Of a DNA stretch of 64,000 bases, positions 36,545-45,576 are shown piece by piece (within the stretch, counting starts at the first letter, position 1; each line of letters opens with the position of its first letter). Origin of the DNA: Bacteroidales bacterium UBA3297. Its GTDB lineage: Bacteria > Bacteroidota > Bacteroidia > Bacteroidales > Paludibacteraceae. Where the stretch lies: assembly GCA_002362105.1 (NCBI GenBank), contig DETD01000024.1, positions 1-64,000 on the forward strand, read 5' to 3'. The notes beneath the pieces were generated by a model, which did no database searches, was not told the DNA's origin, and was given only the letters and a program-made list of their open reading frames with translations. A program made the translations under genes and the position numbers.

Positions 36545-37320
36545 AAACAAGGAATCTTTCCATCGGTTACAAAAGCACCCGAAACGAAACCGTACTCTAT
36601 AGAGACTTGAATGCACAGCTCAAAAAGGGGGAACTTACCTGCCTGCTTGGTAAAAACGGCTCGGGGAAGTCGACCTTGTTGCGCTCGCTATGCTCCCTCT
36701 TACCCACATTGTCGGGTGAAGTGATTATTGCAGGAAAGGAAAAGGGAACGTACAGCATCAGAGAAATTTCAAAACTGGTGAGCATTGTACTAACCGATAC
36801 AGTCCGCACGGAAGATATGACCGCCTATGAGGTGATTGCCCTCGGTCGCACCCCCTATACGGGTTTCTGGGGTAAACTTGACGATGCCGACACTGAAAAA
36901 ATAGACCAGAGTATTGCCCTGATTGGCATTGCCGACCTTGTCGACCGCAAGATGCAGACTCTCTCTGACGGTGAACGCCAAAAAGTGATGATTGCCAAGG
37001 CGGTTGTGCAGGAAACTCCCATCATTCTTATGGACGAGCCTTCGGCCTTCCTCGACTACGCCAGTAAGATAAAGCTGCTGCAACTGCTGCGTACACTAAC
37101 CCGAAAACTCGGGAAAACCGTATTGATTTCCAGTCACGACATGGAACACATGCTACAAGTTGCAGACCAGGCATGGCTGCTCGACAAAGAACTCGGATTT
37201 GCCCACGGCCCCACACACGAACTATGCCATAACGGTACCATTGGCAAATATTTTAACTTAGAGGGTATCTGCTTTGACCAGAAAAACTGTAGATTTGATA
37301 TCGATTTAGAAAAATTATGA
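36526..37320 (+). CDS. btuD: ABC transporter ATP-binding protein (BtuD/FecE-like)
   Basis: This 264-residue ATPase has Walker A LLGKNGSGKSTLLRSL, a Q-loop near SIVLTDTVRTEDMTAYEVIA, the signature LSDGERQKVMIAKAV (Asp where LSGGE is usual, a change common in this subfamily), Walker B PIILMDEPSAFLD, and the switch His in ISSHDMEHML. It would energise the BtuC/BtuF importer. It is embedded between cbiB and the HAD phosphatase gene, 7 bases before the latter. Confidence 0.88.
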   Translation: MHNTILETRNLSIGYKSTRNETVLYRDLNAQLKKGELTCLLGKNGSGKSTLLRSLCSLLPTLSGEVIIAGKEKGTYSIREISKLVSIVLTDTVRTEDMTAYEVIALGRTPYTGFWGKLDDADTEKIDQSIALIGIADLVDRKMQTLSDGERQKVMIAKAVVQETPIILMDEPSAFLDYASKIKLLQLLRTLTRKLGKTVLISSHDMEHMLQVADQAWLLDKELGFAHGPTHELCHNGTIGKYFNLEGICFDQKNCRFDIDLEKL

Positions 37321-37327
37321 CCGTTTC

Positions 37328-38035
37328 ATGAAACAATACACCGACCTATTTATCGATTTCGACGATACGCTATACGACACACGCGGCAGTGCACAGAGAG
37401 CGCTTAAGGAACTCTACAGCGTGTGCCACCTCGACGAGCATTTCACATCTCCCGATGTGTTCTTTAACGAGTATTGGAAAACAAATGTACAACTGTGGGG
37501 GGAATACTCAAAAGGGCTCATCAGTCGCGATTACCTGATTGTTGAACGTTTTAAACGCCCTCTAAGTGTTGGTAATTTCGACCATATTGACGATGAGATG
37601 TGCCTTTCTATGAGCGACAAGTTTCTCGACCTCTGCACCTCTTTTACTATTGTGGTGGAAGGCGCCCACGACCTACTCGACTACCTGACCGACAAGGGCT
37701 ACCGCCTACACCTGTGTAGTAACGGTTTCCACGAAGTCCAATTCAAGAAACTGCGCAACGCACACATGGAAAAATACTTCGATACGGTCATCCTTAGCGA
37801 AGATGCAGGTGCAAACAAACCTTCAAAACAGTTTTTCGACTTTGCCCTACTAAAAAGCAAAGCCTGTAAAGCCAACACCCTTATGATTGGCGACAACTTC
37901 GACACTGATATGCTGGGAGCTATGAATGCAGGTATCGATACCCTGTTGTTCAACCGCTGGGACCAGAATTTTGTACCTCCGAAAAAGGTGGACTTTATTG
38001 TTAACGCGTTGAACGAAATTAAAAAGATTTTATGA
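37328..38035 (+). CDS. HAD-superfamily phosphatase (YjjG-like), candidate alpha-ribazole phosphatase
   Basis: This 235-residue HAD hydrolase has all four motifs: DFDDTLYDT (nucleophile and acid Asp), LHLCSNGFHEVQ (motif II), GANKPSKQFFD (motif III Lys) and IGDNFDTDMLGAMNAG (motif IV). By overall sequence it is YjjG-like, a group that dephosphorylates pyrimidine nucleotides. It sits inside the nucleotide-loop gene block between btuD and cobU, overlapping cobU, while no histidine-phosphatase CobC is encoded in the window. It is therefore a reasonable candidate for removing the 5'-phosphate of alpha-ribazole phosphate or adenosylcobalamin phosphate. That role is inference from context only. Confidence 0.82.
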   Translation: MKQYTDLFIDFDDTLYDTRGSAQRALKELYSVCHLDEHFTSPDVFFNEYWKTNVQLWGEYSKGLISRDYLIVERFKRPLSVGNFDHIDDEMCLSMSDKFLDLCTSFTIVVEGAHDLLDYLTDKGYRLHLCSNGFHEVQFKKLRNAHMEKYFDTVILSEDAGANKPSKQFFDFALLKSKACKANTLMIGDNFDTDMLGAMNAGIDTLLFNRWDQNFVPPKKVDFIVNALNEIKKIL

Positions 38036-38550
38036 TGCAGTTGGAAAAAAGAATTGTTCTGATTACGGGTGGACAGCGTTCGGGGAAGAGTGCGTTTGCG
38101 GAGAATATGGCCTTGTCGCTCTCCAGCCAGCCTGTTTATATGGCTACCTCACGCATTTGGGACGATGATTTTGCACAGCGGGTGAAGGTTCACCAAGAAA
38201 GACGCGGCCCTCAATGGACTAATATTGAGGAGGAGAAAGAACTGAGTCGGCACCAGGTGGAAGGGCGTGTTGTGCTTATTGACTGCTGCACTCTCTGGGC
38301 CACCAACTACTTTTTCGACTTGAAAGAAATTGAACAATGTAAAACTGCTCTAAAGGCGGAATTTGACAAACTGACTGAACAGTCGGCTTATTTTATTTTC
38401 GTTACAAACGAAATTGGGCTTGGAGGCGTCAGCGAAAACGAACTCCAACGCAAATTCACCGACCTGCAAGGCTGGTTAAACCAGTATGTGGCAAGCAAGG
38501 CCAACGATGTGTATTTTTTAATCTCTGGTATCTCGCTAAAAATAAAATGA
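38032..38550 (+). CDS. cobU: Adenosylcobinamide kinase/guanylyltransferase
   Basis: This 172-residue protein has the CobU P-loop ITGGQRSGKSAFAENMA, VYMATSRIWDDDFAQRVKVH with the GMP-accepting His of the kinase region, VVLIDCCTLWATNYFF, and FVTNEIGLGGVSENELQRKF. It phosphorylates and then guanylylates adenosylcobinamide to AdoCbi-GDP. Two adjacent ATGs (38032, 38035) are possible starts; the first overlaps the HAD stop. The stop overlaps the cobT ATG. Confidence 0.93.
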   Translation: MMQLEKRIVLITGGQRSGKSAFAENMALSLSSQPVYMATSRIWDDDFAQRVKVHQERRGPQWTNIEEEKELSRHQVEGRVVLIDCCTLWATNYFFDLKEIEQCKTALKAEFDKLTEQSAYFIFVTNEIGLGGVSENELQRKFTDLQGWLNQYVASKANDVYFLISGISLKIK

Positions 38551-39587
38551 TTAAGCCCATCGACCTATCATTATCCCCAATGTTGCAAAACAAGATTGAC
38601 AACCTGAACAAACCCAAGGGTTCGTTGGGTAGGTTAGAGTCGCTTGCGCTGCAAATTGCGCTCATTCAACATTCAGCAAGTCCCGTTCTGCAACACCCCT
38701 GCCACCTGCTATTCGGCGGAGACCATGGTATTGAACGGGAAGGGGTGTCAGCCTCTCCACGCGAAGTTACGTGGCAGCAACTCATTAATTATGGGAAAGG
38801 GGGCGGCGGCATTAATATGTTTTGCCGGCAACACCATTTTTCGCTGCGTGTGATAGACGTCGGCGTTGACCACCAGTTCGACCTTACAGAAAACAGCCAC
38901 ATCACAGACCGGAAAATTGCTTATGGCACCAAAAACTTCTGCTATGAGGCTGCAATGTCGGCAGAAGAATACCAACGGGCGCTAGATATTGGTGCCGAAC
39001 AGGCCGAAATATGCTTTAACGAGGGATGCAACGTCCTATCCGTTGGCGAAATGGGCATTGCCAACACTTCCCCTTCAAGCATCCTGATGCACCTGCTACT
39101 CAAACTTCCTCTCGAAAAATGTGTCGGAGCGGGCTCAGGACTTACTAAATCGGGCATCAGACACAAGTATGAGGTGTTAAGCAAGGCCGTCGAAAAATTT
39201 AATCGGTGTAGCAATAAAGACGATATAAACTTCATTATCCGCTATTTTTCCGGTTTCGAAATGGTCGCTGCTATAGGAGCCATGTTGAAAGCCGCAGAAA
39301 AAGGTATGATTGTCTTAATTGACGGGTTCATTATGACGGCGTGCGCATTGGCAGCCTCAAAACTAGACCCTAATATCACCGGTTATACCGTTTTTTGCCA
39401 CCAAGGCGACGAGGGAGGACACAAACTAATGCTTGAAAAAATGAACGCATCGCCACTACTCCACCTCGGTCTGCGTCTGGGTGAAGGTACGGGTGCGGTC
39501 TGTGCCTATCCGTTACTGCAATCGGCCGTAAACATGCTGAATGAAATGGACAATTTTGCCCATGCCAACATAACAAAATACTTTTAA
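38547..39587 (+). CDS. cobT: Nicotinate-nucleotide-dimethylbenzimidazole phosphoribosyltransferase
   Basis: This 346-residue CobT has LNKPKGSLGRLE, LFGGDHGIEREGVSASPREV, NYGKGGGGINMF, SVGEMGIANTSPSS, LIDGFIMTACALAA, GYTVFCHQGDEGGHKLML, and the catalytic Glu in LGLRLGEGTGAV. It makes alpha-ribazole phosphate (or the equivalent with another base, such as adenine) for the lower ligand. It directly abuts cobS. Confidence 0.95.
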   Translation: MIKPIDLSLSPMLQNKIDNLNKPKGSLGRLESLALQIALIQHSASPVLQHPCHLLFGGDHGIEREGVSASPREVTWQQLINYGKGGGGINMFCRQHHFSLRVIDVGVDHQFDLTENSHITDRKIAYGTKNFCYEAAMSAEEYQRALDIGAEQAEICFNEGCNVLSVGEMGIANTSPSSILMHLLLKLPLEKCVGAGSGLTKSGIRHKYEVLSKAVEKFNRCSNKDDINFIIRYFSGFEMVAAIGAMLKAAEKGMIVLIDGFIMTACALAASKLDPNITGYTVFCHQGDEGGHKLMLEKMNASPLLHLGLRLGEGTGAVCAYPLLQSAVNMLNEMDNFAHANITKYF

Positions 39588-40400
39588 ATGAAAAAAGCCA
39601 TCTATCAACTGACAGCAACACTCTGCTTCTTTACCCGCCTACCTTTTTGGCGTTTAGTGCAAGTGCCTAAAGAGTACTACAAACGTGTTGTTCCCTATTG
39701 GCCTTTTGCCGGATGGGTAACCGGCAGCCTTATGGCCCTCACGTGCATAGCTACCAGTTGTTTTCCCATCCATATATCGGTCATTCTGGCTTTGGCCGTC
39801 CGCTGTTTGGCAACAGGCGCCCTGCACGAAGACGGCTACGCCGACTTTTGCGATGGGTTCGGAGGTGGCTACAACCGTCAAAAAATACTCAGTATAATGA
39901 AGGACTCCCACATTGGCACCTATGGTGTACTGGGCCTAATTCTTTATTTTGCATTACAAATCAGCACCATGAGCCACGTTTTAGGCTCGGTGAACAACCG
40001 GCTAACCTTGTTTTTACTGATTGTAGTAGCCGACTCTACCTGTAAATTCATATCGTCGACCATTGTCCATGTTCTTCCGTATGCCCGAACAGAAGAGACC
40101 TCCAAAAACAAGCTGGTTTACGCAACATCGACTATTGGAGAAATCGTTACCGGACTTATTACCGCAGCACTTCCAATTGCGCTTATTGGAATCTGTTTCC
40201 CAGATTCTGGCTGGTTGTACCCAATCGGTATAGCCGTACTAGCGGCTTCCATCAGCGCCGCATTGTTGTTCTACTATATGAAAAAGAAGATACAAGGCTA
40301 CACTGGCGATTGTTGCGGAGCTACATTTATCATTACCGAAGCGGTTTTCTATCTGGCATTACTGTCAGACCTCAGCAATCTTCCCCTTTTTAGCCGATGA
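39588..40400 (+). CDS. cobS: Adenosylcobinamide-GDP ribazoletransferase (cobalamin synthase)
   Basis: This 270-residue polytopic membrane protein has the CobS marks LCFFTRLPFWRL, GALHEDGYADFCDGFGGGYN (acidic metal-binding motif), KDSHIGTYGVLGLILYFAL, and a late YTGDCCGATFIITEAVFYL. It joins AdoCbi-GDP with the alpha-ribazole moiety at the membrane, the last assembly step. It is the last gene of the locus and no clear terminator hairpin follows before the convergent gene at 40473. Confidence 0.95.
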   Translation: MKKAIYQLTATLCFFTRLPFWRLVQVPKEYYKRVVPYWPFAGWVTGSLMALTCIATSCFPIHISVILALAVRCLATGALHEDGYADFCDGFGGGYNRQKILSIMKDSHIGTYGVLGLILYFALQISTMSHVLGSVNNRLTLFLLIVVADSTCKFISSTIVHVLPYARTEETSKNKLVYATSTIGEIVTGLITAALPIALIGICFPDSGWLYPIGIAVLAASISAALLFYYMKKKIQGYTGDCCGATFIITEAVFYLALLSDLSNLPLFSR

Positions 40401-40472
40401 CAACAAACTAGAGACAAGAAGGAGTATACTACGAATTTAATAAAGAATGCATTGAGACCTGAAGACGGAGTA

Positions 40473-41420
40473 CTACAACGTGTGTATCCCTTCCCGAAAC
40501 GTTGGATACTTCAAGGTTGGAAGCAGTTCTTTCCGCATCCGGCTTGTATCACCATAATAAGGTACTTTCCCTATAGTTATGAAATCCTGCGTCAGAGGAG
40601 CACGACATCCGGTAAGCAGAGAAAACTTCTCGAAAAACCACGCGGCAGTACGGATCATCCACATGGGCATTACCCAAGGACGATGAGTCCGCCACTCCTT
40701 CGTTGCCTCGTCTAAAAACTCCTTGAGGGTTTGAACACCATCATCACCAAGATGATAGATGCCAGATGCCGTCGGTGAAAGAATAGCGGCTTTCGTTGCT
40801 GCCACATAATCCTCCGTAGAAATCAAATGGATGTAATTAGGTTCTTTCCAGATACCCAGCAAATAGTGACGAGAAAACCAATGTGCAGCATCAATCATCA
40901 AGATTCCTTTCCCATAAACCATACCGCAACGTAAAATCACTTTTTCCAATCCAGTTTCCGCCATCAACAATTTCTCCTCCTCTAAGCGAGTTCTCGCATG
41001 GGCTGAATTGGGTTTCCCATCTAACCGACCCGTCGCAGGATGCTCTGGTGTCGTGTTCCCTTCCACATGCGGGAAACTGAACAGAATCACCCTCCTCACA
41101 CCCGCAGATTTTGCAGCTTGTAGAAGATTGGAAAAATACTGGACGTTGGTAGTCGGAAGAAACTTCTCGGGATTTCCCATAAAAAGTATCCCGGCAAAAT
41201 GGATAACGGTATCGACGCCTTTTAGAGAAGATTCAAGAGTACTCGCATCCCTCAAATCCACCTGATAAGGTCTAACCTTTTCGCTTTTTAACAAAGAATC
41301 GGGTAAGGGTTTCCTATGCCAAAGAAGGTGCAGTTCCACCTCATCGGAGAGAAGCCCCTTCGCCAAAATACTTCCTAAATTTCCTGCAGCACCCGTTATC
41401 GCTACTACTTGCTTTCCCAT
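40473..41420 (-). CDS. NAD(P)-binding epimerase/dehydratase-like (extended SDR) protein
   Basis: This 315-residue protein has an N-terminal Rossmann motif ITGAAGNLGSILAKGLL, a core DTVIHFAGILFMGNP and FSFPHVEGNT. The usual active-site YxxxK is absent: the equivalent stretch reads NSAHARTRLEEEKLL, with no Tyr. The rest (VILRCGMVYGKGI, YIHLISTEDYVAA, GIYHLGDDG) fits the family. It may be an atypical SDR that binds a nucleotide without standard catalysis. The substrate is unknown. It is convergent with cobS and unrelated to cobalamin by sequence. Confidence 0.8.
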   Translation of the reverse strand: MGKQVVAITGAAGNLGSILAKGLLSDEVELHLLWHRKPLPDSLLKSEKVRPYQVDLRDASTLESSLKGVDTVIHFAGILFMGNPEKFLPTTNVQYFSNLLQAAKSAGVRRVILFSFPHVEGNTTPEHPATGRLDGKPNSAHARTRLEEEKLLMAETGLEKVILRCGMVYGKGILMIDAAHWFSRHYLLGIWKEPNYIHLISTEDYVAATKAAILSPTASGIYHLGDDGVQTLKEFLDEATKEWRTHRPWVMPMWMIRTAAWFFEKFSLLTGCRAPLTQDFITIGKVPYYGDTSRMRKELLPTLKYPTFREGIHTL

Positions 41421-41855
41421 ACGCCTAATATGTGTTTAAGAAATTCTTTATGTTTATGGTTTTCAGACTATAACAAATAGAAATACAGTTTGTTACATAC
41501 TATAACAAAAATAGAAAAATTTTCGGAGCATTCCAAGCAGTTCAGAAAAGGGGGTGGTAAAAACGACTTCGTACAGAATTGCATTTGCTCTGTTCTCATT
41601 CTTCTGAAGATTCACAACAAAAGAGCAGTAGTATTCATCTGATTTTGAAAAAGAATCTGAATCTATTTCGTAATGCAACCAGCGCACCTTCGGAAACAGC
41701 ATTTCCCGTCTGGCAGACGGTATTTCCATAACCGGGTACTGAGGAAATGGCTGTGCCATTTCGCTGTGCCCGGACTTTCATGCGGCGTCTGTGCGTTTGG
41801 AAAACGCTACGTGCCAACCAATTTTTGTTTGGTAAAGCCAACTGTAACGAAAGTA
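41421..41855. other. Region without a confident gene
   Basis: About 435 bases hold the upstream region of the SDR gene and an open minus-strand stretch (41493-41759, 88 codons) that lacks a ribosome-binding site and any recognised domain. A neighbouring overlapping frame (41635-41841) reads like a degraded repeat rather than a protein. I would not call a gene here. Confidence 0.4.
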
Positions 41856-42809
41856 CTAGTCTTCAGTGCAGAAATCAGAGTAATCGACTAAATTATAATC
41901 TATCACCCGTATTTTATTCCATAGAGTTTGCTTTTTTTTCTTCTTAATGATGAATGTTATTTTGTAATAAAACAAACATCCAAAGCAATTTTTCCTTCTA
42001 CTAGGCTTTAAGTATGGGTAACTAATCAACTGCAACTCGTTTCTCTCTTTTACATAATTTATATCAAAAAGAAAATGACTTTCCAACTCATAATTTGGAG
42101 CATAATAAGAGACAACTAAATTACTGTCTGTTTCACTTATACCTATCACAGAATCTGCTGGTAAGAAGTGGCCATCGTCGTTTATAACATTATTTATCAG
42201 TACAGTATCCAATAAAAAATTCTCATTGGCAGCATTCGTTTGCCCTATTGTATTATATAACAAATCGTTACAGTACAATGAATCTTTTTTTATGTGACCA
42301 TTCGGAGAACAATTGAATTTTGTTTTCGTCTTTTCTATTTCTGTCAAATTGATGACTTTTACGTTTTGAGGAAATTTCTCCCACTCTTCTACTTTAATAA
42401 TTCTATAAGTATGTTTATATATTGTTAGAGAATCTGTATTAGCACTAAAGCATACTAAATTATATGGATAATAGAATAACTGAAGTTCTTTTTTTGTCCA
42501 ACAATAGTTAATATCATATAAAAATTTAGCTGACCTATATTGGTTCGATTTTGTATAGAAACTTATTTCTATATTCTTGTCAGACTCCTTCACTTGTATA
42601 CTGTCCGAAAACTGTTCTATACTTTCATCTTTACAAGTTACAGACTCTATCCAATAACCATGTGCATTATGTTGTCCTGAAGTATATCTGAGTATAGCGT
42701 TCCCTACTATTGCTTTGCAATAGGAATCTGCTATTTCACTATACTTAACGCCACAACATGGCATTAATGCACCTATAACCAAGAAAATTGTTAATATACT
42801 TTTCTTCAT
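41856..42809 (-). CDS. Putative lipoprotein with an internal duplication
   Basis: This 317-residue protein has a lipoprotein-like signal peptide (MKKSILTIFLVIGALMPCC). Two repeat units are visible: the first has DSIQVKESDKNIEISFYTK, SAKFLYDINYCWTKKELQL and FYYPY; the second has DSVIGISETDSNLVVSYYA, SHFLFDINYVKERNELQL and ISYPY. Each is followed by a segment ending in KVINL or RVIDYNL. No known domain is recognised. It lies at the downstream edge of the RHS cassette array, on the same strand, in the style of the lipoproteins that occupy the immunity position there. It may be an orphan immunity gene; that is inference. Confidence 0.6.
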   Translation of the reverse strand: MKKSILTIFLVIGALMPCCGVKYSEIADSYCKAIVGNAILRYTSGQHNAHGYWIESVTCKDESIEQFSDSIQVKESDKNIEISFYTKSNQYRSAKFLYDINYCWTKKELQLFYYPYNLVCFSANTDSLTIYKHTYRIIKVEEWEKFPQNVKVINLTEIEKTKTKFNCSPNGHIKKDSLYCNDLLYNTIGQTNAANENFLLDTVLINNVINDDGHFLPADSVIGISETDSNLVVSYYAPNYELESHFLFDINYVKERNELQLISYPYLKPSRRKNCFGCLFYYKITFIIKKKKKQTLWNKIRVIDYNLVDYSDFCTED

Positions 42810-43414
42810 TTCTTTCCCTGCATACTACTATTTACATCTCTTTTCTTATTTACATGTCATACCCGTTACATATAGGTACAACAATTGAGCTGGATATAAT
42901 TTGATTATTGAAAATATAGTTAATGGATGTGGAACAAATCTTACAGTAGTTAGAAAATACATGGAAAAGTGTATTCTATATATTTATCGTAACCTGCGCC
43001 ACAACCATTATTGAAAAACAGTAATAGAACGAATGTGACCAATCTAATTATAACCCTACCAATACTACTATGAGTTATCTTCTCATTCATTTTCAATAAA
43101 TTGTAAATATGTTTTATAAGACTAATATTGAAAGAGACATAATATGGAATCTACCACCATTGATTTTCTCATATTCCTTATTGTTCTGTACGGAACATGA
43201 TATAATTAAGAATATAAATATTAAAAGAAATACATTATTTTTATTGCCATTTTTCTAAAATAAGCCCGTCTGGTTGATTTAAATTTGAATGTATCATAAA
43301 AGCCAGGAGCGCCTAGATGATTAATAGAAATGCCATTCTCACCCATTTTCTTGCAGATACAGCTATTTCGTATCCAATTGTACCTAAGCCCAATCTACCG
43401 AAATAACTAATGTA
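42810..43414. other. AT-rich gap holding decayed sequence and one arm of a repeat
   Basis: This 600-base stretch contains the repeat copy at 43051-43130 and a 46-codon minus-strand reading frame (42950-43090) starting MNEKITHSSIG and containing a lipobox-like LLLFFNNGCGAG. That frame is a shifted version of the small membrane frame near 53821 and is probably decayed. No intact gene is seen. Confidence 0.5.
43051..43130. repeat. 80-bp repeat, copy 1 (partner at 53780-53859)
   Basis: Both copies share TAACCCTACCAATACTACTA at one end and TTTTCAATAAATTGTAAATA with TTTTATAAGACTAA at the other. They differ by a few substitutions and a small length difference. The copies mark the two ends of the RHS cassette array. 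Confidence 0.75.
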
Positions 43415-43657
43415 TTACATTAACAGGAATGCGGCGCAGCTAGCCTTGTCGTTATACGATACTTTCACGTCTACCACATCGCCGGCTGTAGAGGTGTAGG
43501 CCACTACGTTACCAATTTCGTCGTAGGTGTAGTCTTCGGTCACCGTCATGGCGTTGCCGCCGGTAAACTGTTCTTTTTGTGTCTTCATCAGCGCCAGGAA
43601 TTCCGAACCGTCGTTTACTACCAGCAGGTAGGCGTTGGTGCGATAATTAATTATCAT
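43415..43657 (-). pseudogene. RHS/YD-repeat-like fragment
   Basis: 80 codons read TNAYLLVVNDGSEFLALMKT and later EDYTYDEIGNVVAYTSTAGD, similar to the body of Bacteroidales RHS proteins (YTYDEIGNV is YD-like). Its ATG overlaps the stop of the SUKH gene (ATGA), but it has no signal peptide or core. It ends abruptly and is most simply a leftover of a longer RHS gene. Confidence 0.45.
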
Positions 43658-44247
43658 CTGAACATCGGTGAAACAGACTTTTCTTCATCGATAATTTTAC
43701 CATCATCTGAATATAAAGTATATAATCTCGTCAATTCCGAAATTAACATATCATCAAAACTATTCCATGAGAATAGAGATGTAGCATCATTTTCAGAACA
43801 TAAATGAACTTTATTTGTTAAAACATCTATATATAATTGAGACCCGTCATCTGCATATCCACCTATAAAGAAATAGGTTTTTTGTACATTGTTAAACAAG
43901 TCTCTTTCTTCAACATTTGGTAATAATAAATCGTATGGCTGACGAGCGTTAATATCTCTATTGTTCGAAGAAACATATCCATATAAATAAAAAGCCCCAA
44001 ATTGGTAAATAATTCCATTTGAAACATTTTTTAAGAAATTTTCATATGCTTTAGGTATAGTGGGCATATAATTCATTTTTATGTACATTATATCTTCATC
44101 TTTTAATAAAGGGAACATCTCTACTAGCCACCAATCTTCTTTCAAGTAATTTGGATGACCTATCAATAAGGTGCCTTCCTCATTTTTTTTTATCCCGTAT
44201 TTACTATATTTATACAGCAATTCGATTATTTTTTGTTTATTAGTCAT
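43654..44247 (-). CDS. SUKH (SMI1/KNR4)-family immunity protein
   Basis: This 197-residue cytoplasmic protein has IPKAYENFLKNVSNGIIYQF, YFFIGGYADDGSQLYIDVLT and NKVHLCSENDATSLFSWNSF followed by DDML. These are the pattern of SUKH-superfamily proteins, which neutralise polymorphic toxins, often nucleases. It starts 2 bases after the stop of RHS cassette A, so toxin tip and immunity gene form the usual pair. It is the only cassette here with a classical cytoplasmic immunity family; the others have lipoproteins in this place. Confidence 0.8.
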   Translation of the reverse strand: MTNKQKIIELLYKYSKYGIKKNEEGTLLIGHPNYLKEDWWLVEMFPLLKDEDIMYIKMNYMPTIPKAYENFLKNVSNGIIYQFGAFYLYGYVSSNNRDINARQPYDLLLPNVEERDLFNNVQKTYFFIGGYADDGSQLYIDVLTNKVHLCSENDATSLFSWNSFDDMLISELTRLYTLYSDDGKIIDEEKSVSPMFR

Positions 44248-44249
44248 AT

Positions 44250-44788
44250 TTATTCTGTTTTTCTGTTAATAAAATCTCCATCAGTTGGATTTCTAAAATA
44301 ACCATTATGTTCTCTTATATGGCCTTTCCTTCCTTTGATAAATCTTATATTATTCTGATTACCAGCGTCTTGATGATATGGCTTTAAAGTATATGCTCCT
44401 CCACTTTCTTTTTCGCCTACTTTGCCATCTCCTATTATAGAGATGTCGTAGTTTGAATTATTACAAACAGCAAATCCACCATTAAAACCTCTTCCATCCG
44501 GGTCCACCAGTTTCACCGGATTCCCCGCACAATAAACATATGACCCCATTTCTAGATATTTTTCAAACAGTTTGTCACCCCATACCACAGCGTGGTTACA
44601 GGGTTTCTTGAACGTGCCCCGTGGTCATACAAACCCGTGATGTCATCGAGCTCTTTGCGAGAGAACTTAAACGGATTCTCGTAGGTGGTCGAATGCTCGT
44701 CGACAAGCGATTCACCGTATGGCGCATACCATACAAACTGGCTGACGTTACCCGCTGTGTCGGTCAGGTAGCTGGTGCTGCCGAGGTG
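44250..44788 (-). pseudogene. RHS cassette A: core fragment with frameshift plus short toxin tip
   Basis: The DNA reads from HLGSTSYLTDTAGNVSQFVW (44788 leftwards) through NPFKFSRKELDDITGLYDHG to TLWYG. A one-base deletion near 44580-44590 shifts the frame, and the reading continues as DKLFEKYLEMGSYVYCAGNP, VKLVDPDGR and a tip of about 80 residues (FNGGFAVCNNSNYDISIIGD ...). The 5' end of the core is missing, as in cassettes D and E. The tip family is not recognised. The SUKH gene follows at once. It cannot be expressed as one chain from this locus. Confidence 0.75.
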
Positions 44789-44807
44789 TATAGTAATGTT
44801 TGCAATT

Positions 44808-44866
44808 GCGGTGTATATACCCCCTTAGTTCCCCTCTTTATATAGAAATGTCTGGTTTTTAATTTG
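44808..44866 (-). repeat. Cassette-border repeat, copy A
   Basis: On the minus strand it reads out as KNQTFLYKEGN followed by TAA (stop at 44825-44827) and then GGTATATACACCGC. It lies 20 bases upstream of RHS cassette A. Upstream of KNQTF this copy is out of frame or interrupted (TAA), so it is a remnant of the small gene seen intact at 54050-54160. Confidence 0.75.
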
Positions 44867-44975
44867 TTACGAAGTCGTTTGCATGATTGGCGCAAAATAA
44901 ATTTGATAGAAAGCTTTGATTTGAACACTGGTACAGTTTATTACAGTGGAGAGCACTACTGATGCAATGAGGCTT

Positions 44976-45563
44976 CTAATTATACAGTTGCTCATCCGAT
45001 TTCTTTTTTTCTTTACAAATAGACCAGTCTTTCATTACACATGTAGAGTCTGAATTTATCCGGACCACTTCTGTTGTTGAATAATGCATTTCAATGGTAG
45101 AGTCTCCCCTCTCAAAAAAGTTAACCCATAAAGTCCCTTTCTCATGCCCCACTCTTACGTGCTCTATTCTATAATCTTTCATTAGTTTTACTATGTCTAC
45201 TGCTTTATAAAGGTCATAGACAAATTCATACCCTTCATTTTGATATTTTCTGTAAAAAGAATCTATCGGTAAGTTTATTATGTATGCCTTCCCTTTTCTA
45301 TTAAAAATCGGGAGTCTCTTTCCTTTACATCCCTTACAATATGGTTGACTGTATTCGAAGAGACATCCATCTTTATATCTATAACAAGCGGAATTAACAC
45401 CATAAAAAAGTGTGTCGATTAACCAGTTTTCTCTGCCTTTTGCAAATGTATAAAATTCTCTATAACCTGGTGTGAATTCTTCTTCTGACACTTGCTGTGC
45501 AGAATTACATGCACAAACACAGAATATAACACAAATCAGTATTAATTTAGTATAAACTCTCAT
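44976..45563 (-). CDS. Lipoprotein in immunity position of cassette B
   Basis: The ATG at 45563 (MRVYTKLILICVIFCVCACN, lipobox VCAC) matches the paralogue at 48592-49182, so it is preferred over the one at 45590. The 195-residue protein shares both ends with that paralogue: VSEEEFTP-x-YREFY, GRE-x-WLIDT-x-F at the start, and FFERGDS-x-I-x-MHYS, RINSDS, KEKKKSDEQLYN at the end. The centre is much more different. Its partner RHS tip has been lost, so it looks like an orphan immunity lipoprotein. No known family. Confidence 0.65.
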   Translation of the reverse strand: MRVYTKLILICVIFCVCACNSAQQVSEEEFTPGYREFYTFAKGRENWLIDTLFYGVNSACYRYKDGCLFEYSQPYCKGCKGKRLPIFNRKGKAYIINLPIDSFYRKYQNEGYEFVYDLYKAVDIVKLMKDYRIEHVRVGHEKGTLWVNFFERGDSTIEMHYSTTEVVRINSDSTCVMKDWSICKEKKKSDEQLYN

Positions 45564-45576
45564 AATAATTAAAGAT

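Noticed and set aside
41493..41841. Two overlapping minus-strand frames as a gene
   Set aside because: No ribosome-binding site, no domain, different frames and low-complexity reading; more like degraded repeat sequence.
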